A stretch of 64,000 nucleotides of DNA, taken from positions 16,257,519 to 16,321,518 of the forward strand of contig NC_064539.1 of NCBI RefSeq assembly GCF_023856365.1, in the 5' to 3' direction. Made by a program: the position numbers and the translations under genes. The DNA comes from Brienomyrus brachyistius (taxonomy: Eukaryota > Chordata > Actinopteri > Osteoglossiformes > Mormyridae). The stretch's first letter is position 1; each line of letters starts with the position of its first letter. Shown piece after piece: positions 25,158-37,923 of the stretch. A model generated the notes under the pieces. It made no database searches. It was not told where the DNA came from and saw nothing but the letters and a program-made list of their open reading frames with translations.

Positions 25158-25771
25158 TGATCAAGATGATTATCTCTATCTCAGATGATGTCTCACGAAT
25201 TGTAGAGTGAGCTATTTGCAACCCTTAATCTGTACAGATGTGAGTGTTATACCAGGATCGGCTCAGATCATCAGAAAAAACAGGTCAGCTTTACTAGTGA
25301 TGCATTTAAATAGTGAGTCTGACTGCTCATTTCAACCAACATAATCACAAGTCACAAACTCATCACCTCCCTGAGTAAGAGTGTGTAATCCACCCTTTGA
25401 TGTGAAATTGATGCTTCTGTACACATGATAAATGGAAACAGTTGCGCTAAATTTGTCCAAGTTCTACTAGAGGGTATTGAACACAGTAGGGTGAAAATGC
25501 TCTGACTTCCCATATGCTTTGCTCTTACCTGCATTGTGAGATTGTCATTGGTCATGACTTGATGAGCAGAACGCAGGATATTCCTGCAAAGTAACGAAGA
25601 GCAAATGGTGAAACTTACTAGACTGATGTGGAAACACTATTTGAGTGTCCAGTACAGATACCCTGTGAGTCATGTGCTGCAATGTTTGAATGTCTCAGTC
25701 TTTCAGTACTTTCGCATGCCGAGATCTTTGTAACAGATGCTTGCTGGGAAAATTATACCTATGCGTATCAG

Positions 25772-25937
25772 CAGTGGTGGATAGTTTGGGTCCAGAAAGT
25801 AAAAATCCAGATCAGGATTTTGTTTCAACCATCTAGTTGAGTACTCTGCTACCTGTGACTCTTTATGTGCAACTGGTTGGCCAAAACAAAATATTGGTCT
25901 GGATTTGTACTTTTTGGACCAGAACTATCCACCTCTA
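25772..25937. mobile_element. hAT-like MITE (CAGTGGTGGATAG termini)
   Basis: The left arm from CAGTGGTGGATAGTTTGGGT and the right arm ending AACTATCCACCTCTA are inverted repeats extending about 60 bases inward. The flanks cGTATCAG (25764-25771) and tGTATCAG (25938-25945) agree at seven of eight positions: an 8-bp target duplication. Confidence 0.85.
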
Positions 25938-26322
25938 TGTATCAGCGATAACTCGGCAACTTATTACTTTCGATGTTCAACTTTCTCTGACACACCAGGG
26001 TGTTCTCGTGCAGTGTCTGTTTTTTCATAATTATAAAAAAGGAAGACTTACTTAAAATGCTATACCCAAAGGTACTGCTGCGTGGTCTCTGCCTTTTCTA
26101 TTTCAGCTGTTCTGCTGTTATCTTCACAGAGGCCCAAAACAAATCATTTCTTTGGAAACAGTTATTGACATGTTTTGAAGAGTTTTGGTTTTCCTTCAAA
26201 GTAAAGCATTTGAAATTCATATTGTAAGGAAAAATGATTGCATTGGCCTAATTGACCTTGTCCATTTAATGCTTTTTCCCAGCTGCATCACAGGGTTTCT
26301 ATGAATGGGAACCTCATTAGAG

Positions 26323-26465
26323 CAGCGTTTCCCTCGGGGGCCCCCCGACGCTCCACGTTTTTGCTCCCACGGAGCTCCCTATTTCGTCCTCATTTTTTGG
26401 GGGGGTTGGAAGGGACCAAAACTGTGGAGCATCTGGGTCCCCTAGAGCAAGGTTGGGAAACGCTG
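26323..26465. mobile_element. hAT-like MITE (CAGCGTTTCCC termini)
   Basis: Exact 11-bp terminal inverted repeats CAGCGTTTCCC and GGGAAACGCTG, with partial pairing further in (gctccacgtttttgctccc against gggaccaaaactgtggagc). The 8-bp flanks agree at five positions only, so the target duplication is worn. 143 bases, no coding capacity. Confidence 0.75.
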
Positions 26466-26852
26466 AATGAGAATTTGGGAAAAGGCTGTATAGGTTCCTT
26501 CCTGCTTTTTTGTTTAGCAGATGTTGTAGTGCTCTTTGTCACTAATGAGTCCACTTAGACTTTTGGAAAAGTCCAGAAAATCTGCTATTGAAGTGAATGA
26601 TTAAATTGCTCTTTCCTTGCCTTCACAATGTTTTGCATTTATTTCTTGTAATCCTCATGATAAAAACTACTATACAACGAAATAATAAAGCATTTCATTA
26701 ACATAGGAGTGCTTCAGTGCAAGGGCTGGAGGCAGCCCATGAATGCAATTATTCAGCTACATTAGCTAATGCAAAATATGTACATAAACGAGGTCAACCG
26801 CAATTGAAAGTATTTATCGAAATTCAATGGCAGCAGCATGCAGTGAGATTCT

Positions 26853-27530
26853 AAAAGCTAACAGGTATATTACCTGCCTACAGTCAGCAGTCACTGTAGT
26901 GAATACCCAGGCAGACAAAGCTAACAGGTGTAATACCTGCCTCCAGTCAGTAGTCACTGCAACCATGCCCGGGCAGACACAACTAACAGGTATAATACCT
27001 GCCTCCATTCAGCAGTCACTGCAGCCACGCCCGGGTAGACAAAGCTAACAGGTATAATACCTGCCTCCATTCAACAGTCACTGCAGCCACGCCCGGGTAG
27101 ACAAAGCTAACAGGTATAATACCTGCCTCCATTCAGCAGTCACTGCAGCCACGCCCGGGTAGACAAAGCTAACAGGTATAATACCTGCCTCCATTCAGCA
27201 GTCACTGCAGCCACGCCCGGGCAGACAAAGCTAACAGGTATAATACCTGCCTCCATTCAGCAGTCACTGCAGCCACGCCCGGGTAGACAAAGCTAACAGG
27301 TATAATACCTGCCTCCATTCAGCAGTCACTGCAGCCACGCCCGGGTAGACAAAGCTAACAGGTATAATACCTGCCTCCATTCAGCAGTCACTGCAGCCAC
27401 GCCCGGGTAGACAAAGCTAACAGGTATAATACCTGCCTCCATTCAGCAGTCACTGCAGCCACGCCCGGGCAGACAAAGCTAACAGGTATAATACCTGCCT
27501 CCATTCAGCAGTCACTGCAGCCACGCCCCC
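26853..27530. repeat. 62-bp minisatellite, about 11 copies
   Basis: The unit begins caggtataatacctgcctcc and recurs every 62 bases from about 26861. The first two copies are diverged and the rest nearly identical. Each unit holds the near-palindrome CAGGTATAATACCTG and CCCGGG. Confidence 0.95.
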
Positions 27531-27650
27531 CAGGCAAATTTCTGATTGCTGACCTCATGTCTACTTTAAATCTGTGATTTGGAGTTGGTATTCATCTGCC
27601 CTGGAATGGTTTTGAACAACGCTAGCATACAGGTTGCAGTACATTAGTTG

Positions 27651-27716
27651 TTAAGCTTAGTGGGGGGGTAGTGCTGGGGTCTGTTAAACTTAGTGGGGGG
27701 TAGTGCTGGGGCCTGC
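27651..27716. repeat. Short direct duplication
   Basis: The text aagcttagtggggggg-tagtgctgggg occurs twice with about 32-base spacing. Confidence 0.6.
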
Positions 27717-29689
27717 CTGCAGTGGGAGTTAAACAAGACACCATTGGTATAAGTCTGTTCAGTGGATGTAACTTGAATCACAAGAATTAAGAGGTGTTAT
27801 GAAAACACCACAGAACATGTTTGTCCTCTGCCACCAATCAAAGCTCAAGGCTTTGCCACAACTCATGCTGTGTACTTTAACATCCCTCTGTATGCATAAT
27901 TCAGCTGACACTTCCTGCAACTGTAAAGAGCTGCAGGTTTGCATGCGTTAAATGCCTTTTTCCACAGGACATGAAAAATCAAAAATTACGTCATCCTCTA
28001 AATGGCTGCCTATTTCATGAAATTAAGGTGCAGAAACAGTAACAGAATAGTAATAAGGTTATTAAAGAAGGGAGAAAATTGCCATCCATGACACAAGTAC
28101 ACACACAACTGGTGACCTATCCATTTTCTGTTTTGAAGCACCAAAATCAAGATTCATTCATTTCCATTGGCAATTTATTCCAGATTGCATTGTTTCAAGA
28201 TGTATAGTATGTATGTTATAAGGTGTATAGTATGTATAAGGTGTATGGTATGTACGCTGTAAGGTGTATAGTATGTATAAGATGTATGGTATGTACGCTG
28301 TAAGATGTATTCATGTTATCTATATGAAACACCTTGCGCACTGAGCTCCAGGTTGTTTTGTGATTTTCGAGATGTAAAAATGCTGAAGGCTGAGCATTCC
28401 TGTTTCCCATATGTTGTTTTTGGCATCTTAGAACGTACCTCACTTATTACATGAATACTGTATGGGCAGCTCATGAGTCCAGCACAGTAACTGCATGTTA
28501 ATTCTCGCCGACACTTAATTCATTATTCAGAAGAACTCAATAGGAAACACGGAGCTGGAGCCCAGAAGGATGCGATGTAACCTGCTCTGGCCTCTCTGTT
28601 CTTGGCACAGTGGCTGCCGAGGAGGTTATCGTAGCGGCGTCGTCTGCTGCTGGACCTTTCTTTATAGCGTTATAGGTAATGACGACACTTTCGAATATTG
28701 TAAAGTTTTACAATATTTTTTTACTTTGTGTCCCGCATATAAGAACAGAAAAGGAAATTATTCTAAGATAAATATCTAATAGGCTACGTATATTCCTTTC
28801 AGTCACATTCACAGAAAGCTAACACCTTAGCCACTTACCTAGAAATGACATACCCGAACATTTTATAAACACCTATGCATTTATTACTAATTATACAGTA
28901 CAAACAATCAAATTTACTATTAATAAGAAAATGAGTATCTAACGGCAATCACGATCCTGGCTAGTGTGCTTATTGTCCATTATAATCTACATCCATCAAG
29001 ACGGAGTGTTCTACAAATAGAAATTGAACATATATTTCTTTGTTTAAATCAGAGGACGAGGACGAATCTGAAATAAATCGGTAATTCTGTAATTACCTAA
29101 ACACGGTAATATTTCCGAAGACATTCTCTTGCCGCATTGTTTTTCTAAATGCGTTTGCCATACACTACATATCAAACCCATAAACTTGCTCATAACTTGC
29201 ACATAACTCTCTATACCGCAAGACTGGGGCAAAGTATTTTTATAATCCGTAATATAATGCTTCACCTGTTCCCTCACATTGTTACATGTGGGACATGTGG
29301 CCATGGAATGAATTTGCATTAGTTTAAATAATTAACATTATCTTAAGATCATTTTAATGCAATGAAGCCATATGAATAGCGAAGCCTATCTATATATACC
29401 AATGGCATGGCAATATACGAAAGGAGGAAGGGAACACTTATCCTAATCCTGATTCACGTGAGATGCATCTGAATTTAATCGATGCTTGTCGCCTTTTAGG
29501 GACAGCATATAATACAAAGAATATTATATGATTGATTTACCTTTTGACAAGGCTTCCTATACGGGGTTCGAGGAAGTTGCTGACAAGTGTTTGAAAGCCT
29601 GGCGTTTTGTGTGTGTTTGCATGCGTGTTCATAGGAGCTGCTGTATAGGGAGGCTGGGCTTCTGCTGCAATCGCGTGTGCAGCGGATGT
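27717..29689. other. No gene recognised
   Basis: AT-rich intergenic sequence upstream of the garnl3 promoter candidate. It contains a 41-bp tandem at 28197-28312. Confidence 0.4.
28197..28312. repeat. 41-bp tandem repeat built from GTGTATAGTATGTA
   Basis: The unit aaggtgtatagtatgtataa followed by ggtgtatggtatgtacgctgt is present about 2.5 times and is itself made of two related half units. Confidence 0.8.
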
Positions 29690-29963
29690 AGTGCGAATAA
29701 TACAAAAAAGTACTAAAAGGCGGCGGCACCGAGCAGCGCACAGTGGATGCCTGAGCGACGTTTTCCAAGCTTGGAGTTGGTAGCCTCGGTATATTTAGGT
29801 TACCCCTATACATGTCATAGTACTTAGGCGTGTTAGGGCGAAATGTATATTTTGCTATACAGGAGTGAATAACCTGCTATTGTTAGGAAGCTCTGAGCGG
29901 CGATGGTCATTTTTCTTCAATAAAAACAAGTGCGATCGCTGGGATTCTAAACGCCTTGAGGAT
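29690..29963 (+). promoter_or_regulatory. garnl3: CpG-rich promoter/5' UTR candidate of garnl3 with short uORFs
   Basis: About 20 CpG dinucleotides occur between 29700 and 30013, far above the neighbouring AT-rich DNA, including the runs ggcggcggcaccgagcagcgc and gagcggcgatgg. No clear TATA box was seen. Two short upstream ORFs precede the predicted start: ATG at 29843 (nine codons, stop at 29870-29872) and ATG at 29903 (six codons, stop at 29921-29923). If the transcript starts upstream of them they could lower translation. The transcription start is not visible from sequence. Confidence 0.45.
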
Positions 29964-30013
29964 ATGAGCAGCGCGGATCCGGCGTCTGCCAAACTGCTGA
30001 GTTTCACCCAACG
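29964..30013 (+). CDS. garnl3: garnl3 candidate first coding exon (partial CDS, exon 1)
   Basis: Predicted first coding exon of garnl3, a protein with a Rap/Ran-GAP domain and a C-terminal citron-homology domain that is thought to stimulate GTP hydrolysis on Rap-type GTPases. The exon has 16 codons plus two bases. It starts at an ATG with G at -3, reads MSSADPASAKLLSFTQ, and ends in CG before a GTAAAT donor. The two leftover bases join the first base of exon 2 to give Arg, so the frame continues into SASEDLG without a break. The surrounding 300 bases are CpG-rich, as expected near a promoter. The reading frame is also open upstream, but no in-frame ATG was seen there back to about 29820. As I recall, a described human isoform starts with a different N-terminus, so this would be an alternative first exon. 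The phase match and CpG context support it; the N-terminal residues themselves are not proof. Confidence 0.65.
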
Positions 30014-32402
30014 GTAAATCAACATGTTATGTTATGTCTTCTTGATTGAACTCTACGGCATGCAAGCAAAGTGATGCATTTGTGCATAATGGTGTTTAAT
30101 TGCATGGGGACTGAGGCTGTATTTCACATTATCATGAGTCAAACGGATATTCGTAGAATGTTTTGCCAGCATTTGGTACCACACTTTGGTAATTATGGTT
30201 ATATTTAATGCCTCCATTTACTCCCTTATTATACAAAGTATATATTGTTTCTTTCATGCATATTTCGGTCTGAGCGATCGTATAGCAGTAGTGGGCTTCT
30301 ATTCGAATTGTAAGAATTAGTGATACGTAACTGCCTAGATCATTATAAATGCGGCAGCCTCTTGCTTTCGCTTGTGCTGGTGTACTGGACGACTTTCTCC
30401 CCCCTAATACGTATTAAGACAGATATGGTCAAATTACGGTAAATCATTATGTACATCATTTTTAAAAAGACGTTTACTATGGCACTCTTGGTTCATCTGT
30501 TGGTGGTGTCGTGGGGTCATCGCCTTTTAGTGTCCTTCTTTGAAAGGCACAATGTTATATTCAAATTTTTTTTTTATCAGACAGTGCATAATGAGTAAGC
30601 GTATTTGACGGTATGTTTCAAAACCAGAGAACTGCTCCGTCTGTATTACGAGTGTTGTGAAATTCAAACCGAATTAGCAAAAGTTAAATATTCAGTCAGT
30701 CTAAAACTGTGCCAGGTACAGCTGGTGAATAGTCACGGAAAATCGATTAATAATGTATTACAATATTCAGTGGTGCTGTCTGCGCTCAAAGTGCATGTGG
30801 TCCCTGTTGGGGAAAAATCCCTCTTCAGGCTCTGAGTGTCGCGAAGACCTGTTACCGTGAGCGTGTTATGCGCTATTATTTATGAAAATTGGTAATCATT
30901 ACAACAGAGCAATTTACCAGCATTAAAATGCATCATATAAAATACTCCTATAACTCTTAAATAATATAATGATTGTAAGTTGTAAGTGGAATAGTACAGA
31001 GATTGTAAGTGCTGAATGGGGAGCTGTTGTTCTACAAAAATACAAGCCGCAGTTTTCTTTGAGGTGTCTTTTAGAAATCCTCAAAGACACCACTGCTCTG
31101 CTAGCTAGCGTCACCTCGGGGACTTTGGCACATTCAGACATTCTGACATATGCTACCAGCTCCGCGTATTAAGTTGGAATTAGTGGACTTTTTACTTTCT
31201 TACCTGCAGCTATCAATCTTTCGTTAAGCAAGGCTGTGTCTCCTGTTAAAATGCAGGTATACAAAAGACATTTCTGTACCTTTAGCCGTATGGTTTTCAA
31301 ACCATTCGTCCTTTGTTTCATTCATTCATTCATTCATTCATTCATTCATTCATTTGTAATCATATATGTGCAGGTTTTGTGAAGAATAAACATTGGTGTT
31401 ACAGTATAGATCTTCCCAGAAAGCCCTCCCCCACCATCTACACCACTCTTGTAGATCAGCATTGTGGAGCCTTCTCTGATTGTATGGAGAGAAGATGTAT
31501 ACAGTATTTCTATAGGCTGCCTGTCACAGGTCGCCCAACGGAGCAGATGTTTGACTTCTCCCCTTGTTAAGCTGAGTGGGATTAGAACATTGACACGAAT
31601 CAGCACTACAAGAGCAGACGGGACATGATGGGGCAGCCTGAAGTACAGTAACACAAGTGGACAATAGGAAGCATTTCTGCTGCACTCAACTTTCTGAGTA
31701 GTAAAGGATCAATAATTGTACTTTGCCTATGCTGTGGACTTACCTATATACACATTTCTGCATGGTTGTCTTGTACATATCAGACAAATGAACATATATT
31801 GCTTGAGATTATTGCACATCTTACTCTGCTTTGGTGAGAAAGTACGGGCTCCTCAAAGATGCAATTATTAACGATGGATTGAACTTTCTGAAGTTTATTG
31901 TAGCATCAGAACTATCTTAATGGGAAGTTGCTGGTATCCACACAATGAAAACTGGTTTCTGCTAAATATTCAAACCTTAGTACCTAGTTCTACTCAATTT
32001 GTCTAGCGTTAACCTTTCATTTATTTTTGGTAAGGTAAAGGGATTTTAATCTGAACAGGGGGCAGAGCGATGCCGCAAAGCCCAGATGGTGAAGTCATAT
32101 TAAAAGATGAGTGTCATCCATAATGAGAAAGACACTAGCTAGTAGATGGCATCTATCACAAAATGAGTTTGTGCTTAATTCTATCAAGGCCTTCATCTGA
32201 GCTGTGATGCAGGGTAATGCAGACAGTATGCAGTCAGCCCGTCATGCAAGACAGAGCATGCTGACCAGAGATGGGGGATAAGGCTTGAAACCACTTCCTT
32301 AATTACCTCCCCCCACCTCCCCCCGCTCCCTGCCCACACCTGCCCACTTTGGGGCCTGGCATGCCAATAATGATCCAAACCAATGATGCCTTTGTGTTTC
32401 AG
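30014..32402 (+). other. garnl3: garnl3 intron 1
   Basis: Intron of about 2.4 kb between the candidate first exon (donor GTAAAT) and exon 2 (acceptor tttcag). It is AT-rich with no further exon recognised. It contains an (ATTC)n microsatellite at 31317-31354. The open frames at 30605-30835 and 31313-31654 look like chance. Confidence 0.6.
31317..31354. repeat. (ATTC)n microsatellite
   Basis: About nine tandem TTCA/ATTC units in garnl3 intron 1. Confidence 0.95.
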
Positions 32403-32472
32403 CTCTGCGTCGGAGGATTTGGGCTGCAGGCGAGGGGAATTCAGCCGGAAGCATTATGGATCTGTGGAACTG
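32403..32472 (+). CDS. garnl3: garnl3 coding exon 2
   Basis: Coding exon of 70 bases. The acceptor is a T-rich tract ending in tttcag and the donor is GTGAGT, both strong. One base completes the codon begun in exon 1, and the next 23 codons read SASEDLGCRRG-EFSRKHYGSVEL, ending in phase 0. I recognise this as the conserved GARNL3 segment (SEDLGCRRG...FSRKHYGSVEL in mammals). It lies before the Rap-GAP domain and has no known catalytic residue. Intron 1 before it is about 2.4 kb and intron 2 after it about 19.7 kb. A two-copy tandem of about 36 bp starts roughly 46 bases past the donor. An overlapping open frame on the same strand (32383-32628) lacks similarity and is a shadow. Confidence 0.95.
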
Positions 32473-32517
32473 GTGAGTCTGTTTTCTCACCTGTCAGATT
32501 TGGTGATGTCTGTGATA

Positions 32518-32600
32518 TGGGTGGAGAGCCCCAGTTGCAAAAGGAGGCTTCTCTGGGTGGAGATCCCCAGTGGGGAGAGGAGGCCTCTCTGGTGGGAGCT
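32518..32600. repeat. 36-bp direct duplication
   Basis: Two copies of gggtggaga(g/t)cccc plus following sequence, beginning 46 bases after the exon 2 donor. Confidence 0.55.
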
Positions 32601-32937
32601 AAACCCTCGTCTTTCACACATAGCTTGATGTGCTTTTCCTTTTTTTTACTTTTCTGCGCAAAGCAGCAAAGGTGTTAAGAAAATAGTGTTTGGTGTGAGT
32701 TTCCACACAAGAAATAGTTCCACTAATTGTTCCACTAACCATTAAAAGTTCAACAGTTCACAGTGGTAAAATGAAACTGAAGCCTTCTGATGTAGCAGAT
32801 AAACCTTGCAGAAATTCTTAATTAAAATTCTGCCTGGTTTTCATATGGGGGTAGTCTAATCACAAATCTTCTAACAAATAGTAGGGTGAATGTACATTTT
32901 GCTGTTTCAGATCTTTACTTAGTCATAGTGCTCAAAG

Positions 32938-32973
32938 GTGTGTGTGTGTGTGTGTGTGTGTTTGTGTGTGTGC
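32938..32973. repeat. (GT)n microsatellite
   Basis: GT repeats with one TTT interruption in garnl3 intron 2. Confidence 0.95.
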
Positions 32974-33510
32974 AGGTAACCACAATGCTGTCACTACCTG
33001 TGCAAAGCCGAATGTGGTTTTTGTTGATGATTTGTAAATTGATACCACTCGCTACATAGATATTTTAGTTTTGTCTCGTGGTTACTAAAAAAAATAAAAC
33101 AGTGAACTGACAAACCTGCATACTGTAGGCCTAGCATTTGTACATCCAGCTACTGGAAACCATAGCATTTGGGGAAGATACACAGTCCAGTTTCCAGAAA
33201 GGCCAGCTAACAGGAATCTATTCAGACACCACTGATTAGCCTTAATGATCAGTAACATGAATTCCAGAAGGAAAGAGGTAGTGAAGATCTCATGGTGGCC
33301 ATTTTGAATTGCTTTCCTGTTGATATTTGCAGTTAAACACCTTGAAGGCTTCCACTAAATTTCAAAGCCAAGACAGCAATTCTTGCCAATGGCTCCTTCA
33401 AGTTTGTGCCGCATTATTGGCAGAAGGCAGGTCGTGTGTTACAGGTGATACATTTATATGTGCTGCATGTCAGATTGTATTGGAGTAAAACGTAGAATGA
33501 CCTGAACATT

Positions 33511-33605
33511 AGAATAGAATAGAATAGAATAGAATAGAATAGAATAGAATAGAATAGAATAGTGACACTTTATTTATCCCTGGGGTGTAAATTTCTTGTT
33601 TCCGG
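33511..33605 (-). mobile_element. LINE 3'-tail-like fragment with (AGAAT)10
   Basis: Ten AGAAT units (33511-33560) are followed by actttatttatccctggggt, resembling the 3' end and pentanucleotide tail of fish RTE-type LINEs read on the - strand. The same core occurs at 16611. Confidence 0.5.
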
Positions 33606-35901
33606 AGGCTGTGCGTCGCGTCTTGCTCTGCATGAGACACACAGACACGAAAACAGGTCAGAGTAAGTTTGGGGGTCACAGTACTGGGTCAGCCAGTGTC
33701 CAGCACCCCAGGAGCAACTAGACCATACAAAAATGATCAGGTCATGCTCAGAATGCAGATTTACGCACACGGGATATGCCCAGGGATTAGCTGATCTATA
33801 TTATTCGACTGATACACAGCTGCCCAGACCGATACAGATTCCAATACAAGAGCTGTTTTCACTTCAATATTTTAATAAAATAAATGTCTTTATAATATAT
33901 ATTTATACTTTATATATCATTTATTATTTATATATAATATGTAATTTTTTTAACTAGTAAATTCAGATGAAAATGTATGCCAAAAAAGCTTTAATTACAC
34001 TACTACTGTACAACTACTGTTCCACCTCATTCGAACGTCTTGTTTTAAGCATTTTTGAGGCATTTTGCTGTTCAGTTTGAACTTCTTCCAAGCGAGGATA
34101 CGCACGTGGCGAGTGCTTAAAATGCCCCACAATGTTTCTCCCAGATCGTCGCACTTCACTGCGATCGCAGCCCCTCCCGTATCACCAGCTCTACCGAGGG
34201 AGTGAAACAGCCCAAGCTGCCGACTCCCAAACCATCCACTGCTTTTTCATATTACTCACGTTGTCTCGCACAGTCACATGCACTTTGTTTAGTGGGATTT
34301 TCCACTAAACTCTGCTTCCAACTCCCACCTCCCAAAGCTTCGTTTTTACAAAGATCGCAAATCGCTGTGCTACTAGTTGTTGTTAAAATAGCAACATACT
34401 TCTCAATCGTCATGTTATTATCTGATATTCTTACGCTCCTCGTACTACTACAGTAAGAGTATGCATGCGACGTCACTGTACAGTGGCAACAAAAACAGAG
34501 GCAGTGTTCAGTTTGAAAGCTGCAAAAATGTATCTAAAATGAGACAGAGATGTCGTACTGCTGATTATACAAATCGATGTAGCAATAGGAACTATCTTTT
34601 TGCACACTGTCGAAAAATAAATAAGTAAGTATCGGACATGGATCGATCACATATATGGCCAATACATAATCCAGGTCTGGATCGGTGCCGAAACCAATCT
34701 GAATATGGGATCAGTGCAGCTCCAGCTGTGCCACACAAACAAGCAGGTGGAAGTGGGTGGCATGCAACTGTTTTCTCGAAGTCACATCAGGCCGCCGTGT
34801 CTGTGTAATTATCCAGGCTGAATATGATCCAGGCTTCACTGGCCTCGATCGTCCATTTCCTCTGACATTTTATACATGCGTGGCGGTTTTGAGCTTCTTT
34901 CTGTATGTTGCAATGAGTTGAATCACTAGAAGGTTTGAGCTTCTCAGGAGGACAGGAAATTGAAGGCTGTGTGCTCCTGATTGTAAAGTAGCAGTAGTCC
35001 AGGGCTTTTTCTGGCAGACTATTGTGTTTTGTAATTATGTCTGCTTACAGCTGTTGAGTGTGTGTGTTAGTATTCTAACCAATATATTGGACGCAAGTTC
35101 CCATGGTAAATCGAAAGGTCTGCAGTGAATGAAAGTGTTTTCTGAATGAGGAGAGCAAGGCTTGGACAGGACAGTAACATTGTTGCACCATCCTGTTCGA
35201 TATAAACACATACCCCACTGCCTTCTTAACTGGTTCTATTCTGAACAACAGGAAACAAGGCAGTTCCACAGCTATGCTGGGAGCCAGCCTGTTTACCTCT
35301 TATCCCGTCGCGGTGTCTGTGTGGTGAGTTCTGCTGCAGTGTTTCCGATGGTGTAAATATTACTCCTGGGACCCAAAATGGGTGAGAGCGTGTTCCATAT
35401 GTTAAGGTGTTTCTTCCAGGAAAAAGTAATCTGAATATTTTCACAGTTAACAAGGTTGACAAGCAAAAAACAAAACAAACAAACAGCATAGTGTCTTGTT
35501 TCCAGAACCTTCAGTATGCTGATGTCACCACACTTCTAGTGGAAAATGAAGATGATATGATTTATAGGGAAAGGTAATATGCAAATCAGATCCTTACAAC
35601 AGCCCATTTTTCCTACGTCCAACACACCAACTTCAAGAACTGACTGTTCATTTGCCTAATATGTAATGGCACTCTTGACTGGTGGCATTGTAAAGAGAAT
35701 AATCAATGTTATTCACTACATCTGTGAGTGGTTTTAATGGCATGGCTGATCGCCGTATAGAGGTTGTAGGTATAGCTTTTTCTTCCTTGAAATAATTTAG
35801 CCATCCACAAATATGCTGCAGAATAGAAGAAATCTTCAAATCTTCATGACTTATATCAAACAAAACAACTAATTCTGAATTTGGCATTTTCTGTGACTTT
35901 T

Positions 35902-36157
35902 TATGAATGTGAAAGCTGGACAGTGAAGAAGCAGGAAAGAAAGAATAATACGCCTTTGAACTTTGGGGCTAGAAAACACTTTCAGGAGGAAAACGACATG
36001 TAGCTTCTCAATGAAATCAAGGCTACTTGACATAACTCAAATGACTAAAGCTGTAGTACTATGGATCTATAAGGAGATGACTTGGAGTGCATTATAGAAG
36101 ACCACAATTCTTGGAAAAGGTAAAGGTGAAAGAGGACAACCAGCAGCAAGGTGGATA
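35902..36157 (+). pseudogene. Non-LTR retrotransposon reverse-transcriptase C-terminal fossil
   Basis: Translation of 35902 onward gives YECESWTVKKQERKN followed by TPLNFGARKHFQ, a decayed form of the Y-G-ESWT-KK-----I-AFE-WCWRR motif found near the C-terminus of the LINE reverse-transcriptase polyprotein. Downstream, 36110-36157 reads LGKGKGERGQPAARWI, matching the LGKIEGRRRRG...RW motif expected about 60 residues later. Stops and frame breaks lie between them. It is a 5'-truncated dead copy; the RTE-type assignment is tentative. Confidence 0.65.
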
Positions 36158-36179
36158 TATTCAAAAATTACTTACTAAA

Positions 36180-36416
36180 TAGGAGGATCCCTGTGTCCAA
36201 AAATATGGACAATGGCTCTAAAAGGAGGACATCTGTGTCCAAAAAGATGGACAATGGCTCTAAAAGGAGGACATCTGTGTCCAAAAATATGGACAATGGC
36301 TCTAAAAGGAGGACATCTGTGTCCAAAAATATGGACAATGGCTCTAAAAGGAGGACATCTGTGTCCAAAAATATGGACAATGGCTCTAAAAGGAGGACAT
36401 CTGTGTCCAAAAACTG
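36180..36416. repeat. 42-bp minisatellite, about 5.6 copies
   Basis: The unit ctaaaaggaggacatctgtg-tccaaaaatatggacaatggct repeats nearly identically. Its length is a multiple of three and it lacks stops in several frames, so long repetitive open frames appear on both strands. The inverted pair GTCC/GGAC recurs in each unit. It starts about 20 bases after the LINE fossil. Confidence 0.95.
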
Positions 36417-37923
36417 ACTAGATATTCCAGCAACTTATCCAGACTTCTGGTGGTAGAGGGAGGAGGCTGGGGTTTGCCCGGGACAAGATGCCAGTCACAA
36501 AAACATGCACAGTTACACACTAAGTGCAGTTTAGAGAGGTCAGGAAGCCTAACTGCACACGGCACACTGCACACGGCACACTGCACAATGGCTTTATATC
36601 ACAATAAGGTATGAAATAGCAGGCAAAAGACCGCAATCACATATTAAAGAGGCAAATTACATCTAAAGAAGGAAATTAAATTCAGGAAATATTTACAGAA
36701 AAATAAATAAAAGATGTGCTCATCAACACTGCCAGATTAATTACACAGCTGCAAAGTAGGCGTTGGGGTGATATTGCATCAGTGAGTTGGTGCTGATTAT
36801 TTAGAATGTCAAGGTAGTGAATGTGCCTTCAGCTGACCTACAGAAGATTAGCGGAATTTCTTTTTTGTCCAACAGAATGCACTGTAGCACACACTAACTG
36901 TAAAGGAGGCTCACTGAATAGAAAAATACTCACGGTAATGCAGAGCTCAACATTTAAACAGAAACCAGTGTTTGCATTGCATCTGATGCTATTGCCATAT
37001 TTACTGAAACTGTTTTATGTATTAGCTTAGTTTGATTCTTTTCCTTAGAAGCCTTAAAATTAGAAATGTATTTATTTATTATGAAGCAGAATTTCTGAAA
37101 TTTTGTAGAAGAGATATATAATATTTGAAAGTTTTTTTAACTGATCAAACATCATAATGAACTTTTTAATTTAATTACATTTAAAATGTGCTGCGTTACC
37201 TGATTGTGTACTAGGGCATTAAAGCTGACTGCTGTACATGAACACTATTCTTTATTTCTGTTCCAGTGTAATAACCCGTATATGTTTCGCACTATCAGTG
37301 ACTGGTGGAACCAGTTACCCTGATTGATTTGCACAGGCAGTTTTATTAAGAAACACTTTCAACAGCCACTTCAGTTTCCCAAAGGAGGGGATTTTGCAGT
37401 GCTCGCGTCAGAGCCGAGTCTTGGTGAATGTATTGGCTGGCAGTACAGCCAATCAGTACGCTTAATCCTGACAGCACAGTGCCTAGTGTGTCCTGGCAAT
37501 TTTATTATAGCCACAGAACCTGGATGTATCGGTCAATCAGAACTCATTGCTACGGTTTAAAAAGCATATTGCGTCGAGGACAAACCATGTTCCCGAAAGC
37601 ATGTTTGCAGAGGAGCTTTTTTAAGCCTTCCTGCGGCAATGCATGGACTCCTTCATCAACACTATTGCTACATGCTTTTCTGTTCATGTCCTGAACAGCA
37701 ACAGAAGACATCGTTTGGCAAATCATAGTGCGTAATGCGGGCCATTGCTATTGCTGGAACATTATCTGTGGTACATCTGTTTCAAGATTAAAAGACTATT
37801 GCAGCTTTATCTGTATCACAGTTCCATCATTATTGTCCATCCTGTTAGTGTTCCAGCCTGAACAATCAAAACTTTGGTAGAATTGAAAGGAAGCTATGTA
37901 GAAATTCTTAACACGTGGAACTA

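Noticed and set aside
36151..36421. Repetitive open frames on both strands
   Set aside because: A 42-bp unit without stops keeps several frames open; no conserved domain.
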